A stretch of DNA of 9,413 nt from Clostridia bacterium (lineage in GTDB: Bacteria; Bacillota; Clostridia; Oscillospirales; Acutalibacteraceae), in NCBI GenBank assembly GCA_900769535.1, contig CAAGHB010000086.1, positions 1 to 9,413 of the forward strand, given 5' to 3'. The notes under the pieces were generated by a model, which saw nothing but the letters and a program-made list of their open reading frames with translations, was not told where the DNA came from and did no database searches. The position numbers were made by a program, and so were the translations under genes. Shown here in pieces: positions 4,924 to 9,413 of this stretch. Position 1 is the first letter of the stretch; each line of letters opens with the position of its first letter.

Positions 4924-6417
4924 TTAGTCAAGGGGCTTCATCGTCGGAAAGAGGAGTACGTCGCGGATGGATGCGCTGTCGGTGAGAAGCATTACCAGAC
5001 GGTCGATGCCGAAGCCGAGACCGCCCGTAGGAGGCATACCGTATTCGAGCGCGGTAACATAGTCGTAATCAACCTCCGCCTTACTTTCGGGTTCCTCCGC
5101 CTTTTTAGCGGCAACCTGGCGCTCGAAGCGTTCCTTCTGGTCAATCGGGTCGTTCAGTTCGCTGAAAGCGTTACCGAATTCGGTTGCGTTGATGAAATAT
5201 TCAAATCTCTCGGTGAAAGCGGGGTCGTTGGGCTTGCGCTTTGCGAGAGGGCTGTTTTCAACCGGGTAATCGTAGATAAATGTCGGCTGAATAAGCTTTT
5301 CTTCAACGTACGCGTCGAAAAGCTCGGCGAGAACAGTACCCTTTGTAGCGTTTGCGGGTACTTCGACGTGCATTTTCTTTGCACATTCGCGAGCAGCAGC
5401 ATCGTCGGCCCAATCGTAATAGTCACAACCGGAATACTTCTTGACCGCTTCAACCATTGTCAAGCGTTCCCAGTTACCCATATCGATTTCCTTGCCCTGA
5501 TATGTGATTTTCAAGCTGCCACAGATTTTTTCTGCAAGCATTTTATTCATTTCTTCAACAAGGTCCATCATACCCTGATAGTCGGTGAACGCCTGATAAA
5601 GCTCGATTGTTGTAAATTCGGGGTTGTGCTTTGTGTCCATTCCTTCGTTACGGAATATGCGGCCAACCTCGTAAACGCGATGCATTCCGCCGACGATGAG
5701 ACGCTTTAAGTAAAGCTCGGTTTCGATACGGAGATACATGTCCATATCGAGAGTGTTATGATGTGTCTTAAACGGACGGGCAGAAGCGCCGATTTCGAGG
5801 GGAACGAGAATGGGAGTATCAACCTCGGTAAAGCCCTTGTCATCAAGGAAACGGCGAATTTCTTTAAGTATGCGCGAACGCTTTTCGAATACGTCGCGAA
5901 CGTCGGGGTTTACGATGAGGTCAACGTATCTCTGACGGTAACGAAGGTCGTTATCGCGGAGTCCGTGGAACTTTTCGGGGAGGGGGAGAAGCGACTTTGC
6001 AAGAAGCTCGATTGACTGGGTGTGAATCGAAATTTCGCCGGTCTTTGTGAGGAAAATGAATCCCTCAACGCCGACGATATCACCGATATCCCACTTTTTG
6101 AATGCGGCATAGTTATCCTCGCCGACGTCATCTCGGCGAATGTATGCCTGAATATTTCCCTTGCTGTCCTGAATGTTAAAGAAGCTGGCCTTTCCCATAA
6201 TACGACGGCTCATGATTCGACCCGCAATTTTAACGGTTTTTTCATTAAAGCTGTCAAAGTCGGCCTTTATTTCGCTTGTGTAATTTGTATAGTCATACTT
6301 TGTCTTAACAAAGGGGTCGTTGCCGTCTGCTCTGAGGTTTGTAAGCTTTTCGCGGCGAATACGAAGAACCTCGCCAAGCTCCTGCTCGGTTACGTTTGTG
6401 TCCTTGATTTCTTCCAT
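4924..6417 (-). CDS. lysS: Lysyl-tRNA synthetase, class II
   Basis: 497 aa from the ATG at 6417. Charges tRNA-Lys with lysine using ATP, in the cytoplasm, as a dimer. An N-terminal OB-fold anticodon-binding domain lies at about 60-140 (VKIAGRIMSRRIMGKASFFNIQD). The class II core follows, with motif 1 near 186-206, motif 2 at 256-259 (RNEG, in VGRIFRNEGMDTKHNPEFT), and motif 3 at 465-473 (GGLGFGIDR). The segment before ARPF reads LEIGAS where many LysRS have a GGA-type sequence, a small oddity. The start is the ATG at 6417, with AAAGGAAG (6436-6429) 11 nt ahead. The upstream in-frame GTG at 6429 would overlap that site. It lies 65 nt after greA with a terminator-like hairpin between. Base use is clearly more GC-rich than in the mobile element beside it. 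Confidence 0.97.
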   Translation of the reverse strand: MEEIKDTNVTEQELGEVLRIRREKLTNLRADGNDPFVKTKYDYTNYTSEIKADFDSFNEKTVKIAGRIMSRRIMGKASFFNIQDSKGNIQAYIRRDDVGEDNYAAFKKWDIGDIVGVEGFIFLTKTGEISIHTQSIELLAKSLLPLPEKFHGLRDNDLRYRQRYVDLIVNPDVRDVFEKRSRILKEIRRFLDDKGFTEVDTPILVPLEIGASARPFKTHHNTLDMDMYLRIETELYLKRLIVGGMHRVYEVGRIFRNEGMDTKHNPEFTTIELYQAFTDYQGMMDLVEEMNKMLAEKICGSLKITYQGKEIDMGNWERLTMVEAVKKYSGCDYYDWADDAAARECAKKMHVEVPANATKGTVLAELFDAYVEEKLIQPTFIYDYPVENSPLAKRKPNDPAFTERFEYFINATEFGNAFSELNDPIDQKERFERQVAAKKAEEPESKAEVDYDYVTALEYGMPPTGGLGFGIDRLVMLLTDSASIRDVLLFPTMKPLD

Positions 6418-6442
6418 TTTATCATGCACTTCCTTTACAGTG

Positions 6443-6470
6443 AAAAAAGACGGGTGTATTTCAACCCGTC
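6443..6470 (-). terminator. Terminator or attenuator between greA and lysS
   Basis: Read on the minus strand: GACGGGT (6470-6464), an 8-nt loop, ACCCGTC (6455-6449), then six T (6448-6443). This is a complete intrinsic terminator shape, 12 nt after the greA stop. Only 6 nt separate its T-run from the lysS ribosome binding site, so no promoter fits between them. lysS must be made by readthrough, which makes a partial terminator or a regulated attenuator more likely than a full stop. Confidence 0.75.
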
Positions 6471-6482
6471 GTTAAAGCTTAA

Positions 6483-6956
6483 TTATTTTGAAATTTCGAG
6501 AATTTTGAATTTAAGCTCTCCGGCAGGAGTTTCGGCAGTAACGGTTTGACCGACCTTTTTGCCGATAAGGGCTTTTGCAACGGGGGAATCGTTCGAGATT
6601 GTGCCGTTCATGGGGTCTGCCTCTGCCTTGCCGACGATGGTGTAAGTAACTTCTTCTTTTAATTCTTTGTCGAGGAGACGAACCTTTGAGCCAAGGTTAA
6701 CCTTTGTGCTGTCGATGTTTGTTTCGTCGATAAGTGTGTAGTTTTTAAGCATGGCTTCGAGTTCGCTGATTCTGGCTTCAACACGGGCCTGCTCGTTTTT
6801 AGCTTCGTCATATTCGCTGTTTTCCGAAAGGTCACCGAATGAACGAGCAATTTTAATCTTTTCCGCAACCTCTTTTCGAGTAACGGTGGTCAGAAGTTCG
6901 AGCTCTTTTTCGATTTTTTTAAGACCTTCTGCGGTAAGTGTAATGGTTTTAGACAT
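6483..6956 (-). CDS. greA: Transcription elongation factor GreA
   Basis: 157 aa, the usual length. Binds RNA polymerase through its secondary channel and stimulates cleavage of backtracked RNA, rescuing stalled complexes. The N-terminal coiled coil (about 1-75) carries the diagnostic tip GDLSENSEYDEAKNEQ at 41-56. The acidic tip residues D42 and E45 correspond to the catalytic pair of GreA proteins. The C-terminal FKBP-like domain (about 80-157) includes GSKVRLLD and SPVAKALIGKKVGQ. The ATG at 6956 follows CGGAAGC at about 9 nt. The leader is roughly 125 nt from the promoter at 7090-7118 and contains a hairpin. It is co-oriented with lysS, a pairing commonly seen in Firmicutes. Confidence 0.97.
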   Translation of the reverse strand: MSKTITLTAEGLKKIEKELELLTTVTRKEVAEKIKIARSFGDLSENSEYDEAKNEQARVEARISELEAMLKNYTLIDETNIDSTKVNLGSKVRLLDKELKEEVTYTIVGKAEADPMNGTISNDSPVAKALIGKKVGQTVTAETPAGELKFKILEISK

Positions 6957-7006
6957 GGTGTTTTTGCTTCCGTTTCTCCGCTGTGCGCCGGCGTTTTTTT
7001 AAAAAT

Positions 7007-7042
7007 GTGTTGCAGCTTATGCACAGAATATTACCGCAACAC
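7007..7042 (-). promoter_or_regulatory. Hairpin in the greA leader
   Basis: GTGTTGC (7007-7013) and GCAACAC (7036-7042) are exact complements with a 22-nt loop. On the minus strand the hairpin lies within the greA 5' leader and is followed by a short T-run and then an A-run (ATTTTTAAAAAAA). It may stabilise or attenuate the greA-lysS transcript. No known riboswitch or T-box pattern is recognised, and the large loop makes this moderate at best. Confidence 0.4.
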
Positions 7043-7089
7043 TTAAAAATATTTACATAAAAAGGGCATATATTCTCACAATGTTTTAC

Positions 7090-7118
7090 ATTATAATCAA
7101 AAATTCATCTTATGTCAA
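7090..7118 (-). promoter_or_regulatory. Consensus sigma-A promoter for greA-lysS
   Basis: On the minus strand, TTGACA (7118-7113) and TATAAT (7095-7090) are both perfect and 17 nt apart. The -35 box lies inside the last codons of the unknown gene at 7105-7887, so the promoter partly overlaps coding DNA. Start of transcription is expected near 7083. This is the strongest promoter in the window, in line with a housekeeping operon. Confidence 0.9.
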
Positions 7119-7887
7119 GACATATCCTTTCAACAATGGATTTAATATCCTCTTTTACACCGTTACGTTTCATAAAGTCGGCCTTTATGCTGTAAAAACG
7201 CTCGATGTTACATAGCTCAAAAAAAGCGCCGGCAAGGTCGATTTTATCCACCTTTTGCGGACAGCCGCATAGGGTGGAAATGCAATCGCCGTCGATGTGA
7301 TAAAACTCGTTTTGCGGAGCAAAAACCACCTTGTCGAGAGGTAATAATCCCTTTCCTTCGGGCGAAAATATTACACTGCACCTTTCCGCTACATTGGTGC
7401 CGTTTGTTACTATCGGAGCTGCGCCGAATTGAAGGTAATATTCGTTTGCATATTCGTTATATTGCTCAATCCGGCTTGTAATTATGTAAACTTCGCTCGA
7501 AATCCTCATCAGCGGCTCCAAGCAACCGCAAAAGCGGCAGTTCATATCAACGAAAGCGATTGGTATAGACGGCTTGTATTCAGCCGCCTTTTCTAAAATT
7601 GAAAGAATGCTTTTTATCTCTATATGCTGCCTGTATCGGCTCGAATCGAAGAGGGAAAATGAGCAATCATCGGAAATATTTATGTCAACCTGCTTGATTA
7701 TCGGTCTGCCGTTTACGAGCTTGGTTATTTTATCATAATTGAGCGTACCTTTTTTTGCCCTCGCAGAGATAATCTGATACTCCGAATTGCCGTATTTTAC
7801 CCGTTTTATTTTCGGCCTGCGGTATGTAGCGCCGCCACGCCGCCTTTTTCCTTCGTCAACCGTTAAAACGCAAAACAAAAGTATCAC
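7105..7887 (-). CDS. Unknown ~260-aa protein with two Cys clusters
   Basis: Not recognised. Numbering is from the longest frame (261 aa, TTG at 7890). A basic N-terminus (KRRRGG, RRPKIKR) follows a short hydrophobic start. The middle alternates strands and helices (SIPIAFVDMN, SEVYIITSRIEQYNEYANEYYLQFGAAPIVTN), reminiscent of a Rossmann-like fold but without a clear nucleotide motif. Two Cys clusters are seen, C118-C121-C123 (CRFCGC) and C203-C208-C210 (CISTLCGC). They could together hold a metal ion. The start is uncertain: TTG 7890, GTG 7887 or TTG 7878. GAAGGG lies 3 nt before the GTG, which is short, and 12 nt before TTG 7878, which is long. Its 3' end overlaps the greA promoter. It is divergent from rarA and probably a host gene. 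Confidence 0.75.
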   Translation of the reverse strand: MILLFCVLTVDEGKRRRGGATYRRPKIKRVKYGNSEYQIISARAKKGTLNYDKITKLVNGRPIIKQVDINISDDCSFSLFDSSRYRQHIEIKSILSILEKAAEYKPSIPIAFVDMNCRFCGCLEPLMRISSEVYIITSRIEQYNEYANEYYLQFGAAPIVTNGTNVAERCSVIFSPEGKGLLPLDKVVFAPQNEFYHIDGDCISTLCGCPQKVDKIDLAGAFFELCNIERFYSIKADFMKRNGVKEDIKSIVERICLDIR

Positions 7888-7967
7888 CAACCCTTCACTT
7901 GTATAGATAACTATATGGCCCTTATACCGCTTTAATTCGATTGATAGAGACAGTTTATTGACTCGCC

Positions 7968-7996
7968 TTTACAAATTGGGAAAAGTGTAGTAAAAT
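7968..7996 (+). promoter_or_regulatory. Sigma-A promoter of rarA
   Basis: TTTACA (7968-7973) and TAAAAT (7991-7996) are 17 nt apart, each matching five of six consensus bases. The start is expected near 8003, giving a leader of about 30 nt. A second -35-like TTGACT at 7958 has no -10 at proper spacing. Confidence 0.65.
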
Positions 7997-8031
7997 ATGA
8001 TAAATAAGTAAAAATAAACGGAGGTGGAACC

Positions 8032-9303
8032 ATGTCGTCACCCCTTGCCGACCGTATCCGACCGTCATCACTCGACGAAATCGTAGGTCAGCATCACCTT
8101 GTCGATAGCGGAAAGGCATTGCGTCGAATTATCGAAAGCGGAAAGGTGCCTAATTTGATTTTTTATGGCCCATCGGGTATCGGAAAAACTACCCTTGCTC
8201 GTATAATTGCCAATAAAACGAATCGAAAGTTGCATATACTTAATTGCACCACCGCATCGACGAAGGATATTCGCGAAATAATAAATGAAATCGGGACCTT
8301 TTCGGCGCTTGAAGGAATACTTCTTTATCTCGACGAAATTCAGTATTTTAACAAGCGTCAGCAGCAGAGCTTGCTTGAACATATCGAAAACGGAAACATT
8401 ATTCTCATCGCATCAACTACCGAAAATCCGTATTTCTATATTTACAATGCGATTTTGTCCCGTTCCACCGTTTTTGAGTTTAGACCGGTAGAGGCAAAGG
8501 ATATCGAAATCGCCGTCAGACGCGCCGTTGACTTTTTAAGCAGCGAAAACGGAAAAACCGTTAAAATTGAGGACGAGGCAGTCAGCATTATAGCTTCGGG
8601 CTGCGGCGGAGATGTAAGAAAGTCGCTTAATGCGGTTGAGCTGTGCGCCCTATGCGTTATAAACGACGACGAGCCGATCATTACCTCCGATATAGCAACC
8701 CAGCTTTCGCAAAAAAGCGCCATGCGATATGACCGTGACGGAGATGCCCATTACGACATTTTTTCCGCCTTTCAGAAGTCTATGCGCGGCTCCGACCCGG
8801 ATGCAGCTTTACATTATCTTGCGCGGCTTCTCGAAGCAGGCGACCTTGCAGGTGCCTGCCGCCGTTTAATCGTCTGTGCCGCCGAGGACGTCGGTCTCGC
8901 ATATCCGCAGATAATGCCGATTGTAAAATCCTGTATCGATTCGGCGTTCCAGGTCGGATTGCCAGAAGCGAGAATTCCGCTTGCAAATGCGGTTATCCTC
9001 GTTGCAACGGCGCCAAAGTCGAATAGCGCGATTTGCGCCATTGATGCGGCAATAGCCGATATCCGAGCAGGAAAAACGGGACCTATTCCCGATAATTTGC
9101 GCGACGGTCACTACGGTGGAGCGCAAAAAATGGGCCACGCAAAAGGGTATGTTTATCCTCATCCTTATCCAAATCATTATTATAAACAGCAGTATTTGCC
9201 GAATGAAATCAAAAATGCGGCATACTATACTTATGGAGATAATAAAAATGAACAAGCGTTTAAAGCGTATTGGGACGCTGTGAAAAAGAGGGGCGAGGAC
9301 TAA
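8032..9303 (+). CDS. rarA: Replication-associated recombination protein RarA (MgsA), AAA+ ATPase
   Basis: 423 aa, near the family length (E. coli RarA is 447). A clamp-loader-like AAA+ ATPase that acts at stalled or damaged replication forks as a tetramer. The opening PLADRIRPSSLDEIVGQHHLV is typical. Walker A is GPSGIGKTT at 46-54, and Walker B is LLYLDE with D101 and E102. The sensor 1 segment is STTENP (128-133), and the arginine finger is in LSRS (R144). The C-terminal MgsA domain has the family signatures AEDVGLAYPQ and PIPDNLRD, with GYVYPHPYPNHY near the end. The ATG at 8032 follows CGGAGGTGG with ideal spacing. It is divergent from the unknown gene at 7105 and probably co-transcribed with the partial gene 4 nt downstream. 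Confidence 0.96.
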   Translation: MSSPLADRIRPSSLDEIVGQHHLVDSGKALRRIIESGKVPNLIFYGPSGIGKTTLARIIANKTNRKLHILNCTTASTKDIREIINEIGTFSALEGILLYLDEIQYFNKRQQQSLLEHIENGNIILIASTTENPYFYIYNAILSRSTVFEFRPVEAKDIEIAVRRAVDFLSSENGKTVKIEDEAVSIIASGCGGDVRKSLNAVELCALCVINDDEPIITSDIATQLSQKSAMRYDRDGDAHYDIFSAFQKSMRGSDPDAALHYLARLLEAGDLAGACRRLIVCAAEDVGLAYPQIMPIVKSCIDSAFQVGLPEARIPLANAVILVATAPKSNSAICAIDAAIADIRAGKTGPIPDNLRDGHYGGAQKMGHAKGYVYPHPYPNHYYKQQYLPNEIKNAAYYTYGDNKNEQAFKAYWDAVKKRGED

Positions 9304-9307
9304 ACTG

Positions 9308-9413
9308 ATGAATATCGCGGTATCAAGGCAACTGATTTCGTTATATCGATTTTGGCTTTGTGCAGTGTTGTCGGTTGATGCCTTTATATGCGGTATTCTT
9401 TCTGTATATTCAT
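9308..9413 (+). CDS. Start of a probable membrane protein, cut by the window edge
   Basis: An open frame from the ATG at 9308, 4 nt after the rarA stop, runs to the end of the window (35 complete codons). GAGGGG and CGAGGA just ahead (9289-9299) can act as the ribosome binding site. After a short basic start (SRQLISLYR) comes a hydrophobic stretch (FWLCAVLSVDAFICGIL) long enough to be a membrane segment. The family cannot be told from this fragment. Confidence 0.5.
   Translation, partial: MNIAVSRQLISLYRFWLCAVLSVDAFICGILSVYS

Noticed and set aside
6418..6429. GTG at 6429 as the lysS start
   Set aside because: It falls inside the AAAGGAAG ribosome binding site. The ATG at 6417 is correctly placed after that site.
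6022..6549. A 175-codon plus-strand frame across lysS and greA
   Set aside because: It is an antisense shadow of two well-identified genes and spans their intergenic terminator.
8866..9255. A 129-codon minus-strand frame opposite rarA
   Set aside because: It is a shadow of the conserved RarA C-terminal domain and has no start signal.

Overview
The window looks like chromosomal DNA of a Gram-positive anaerobe of the Bacillota, most likely class Clostridia. This rests on the AT-rich DNA, the strong AAGGAGG-type ribosome binding sites, the sigma-A type promoters, the greA-lysS pair, and a mobile element whose integrase and excisionase resemble those of Tn916. The exact genus cannot be read from the sequence.

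Positions 1 to about 4.9 kb are one end of an integrated mobile element. It carries a rolling-circle type replication initiator (185-1204) and then an 820-bp gene-free control region. That region holds several hairpins, a strong terminator, a possible small RNA gene, and part of a family of roughly 80-bp repeats; one further repeat copy lies upstream of rep. A good promoter (1910-1938), its -10 box framed by an inverted repeat, then opens a compact rightward operon. The operon encodes an unknown 137-aa protein, a Tn916-type excisionase, a protein made of two Cys-rich repeats, an 81-aa stand-alone copy of the integrase arm-binding domain, and the full tyrosine integrase. The last three genes overlap, so they are probably translationally coupled. 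The 300 bp after the integrase hold a terminator for each strand, a palindrome, an 11-bp-period direct repeat that looks like integrase arm sites, and an imperfect palindrome abutting the lysS stop codon. The element-chromosome junction probably lies here. The other end of the element is outside the window.

Positions 4.9 to 9.4 kb are host housekeeping DNA. On the minus strand an unrecognised 260-aa protein is followed by greA and lysS. A consensus promoter overlaps the end of the unknown gene, and a terminator-like hairpin sits between greA and lysS. Divergently, on the plus strand, rarA (replication-associated AAA+ ATPase) is followed by the start of a probable membrane protein that runs off the window.

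The most unusual item is the 81-aa protein. It is about half identical over 61 ungapped positions to the first 68 residues of the integrase beside it, yet has no core-binding or catalytic domain. It could compete for, or help at, the integrase arm sites. The second is the repeat family around rep: four copies in two orientations, each with two conserved blocks spaced exactly 32 nt.
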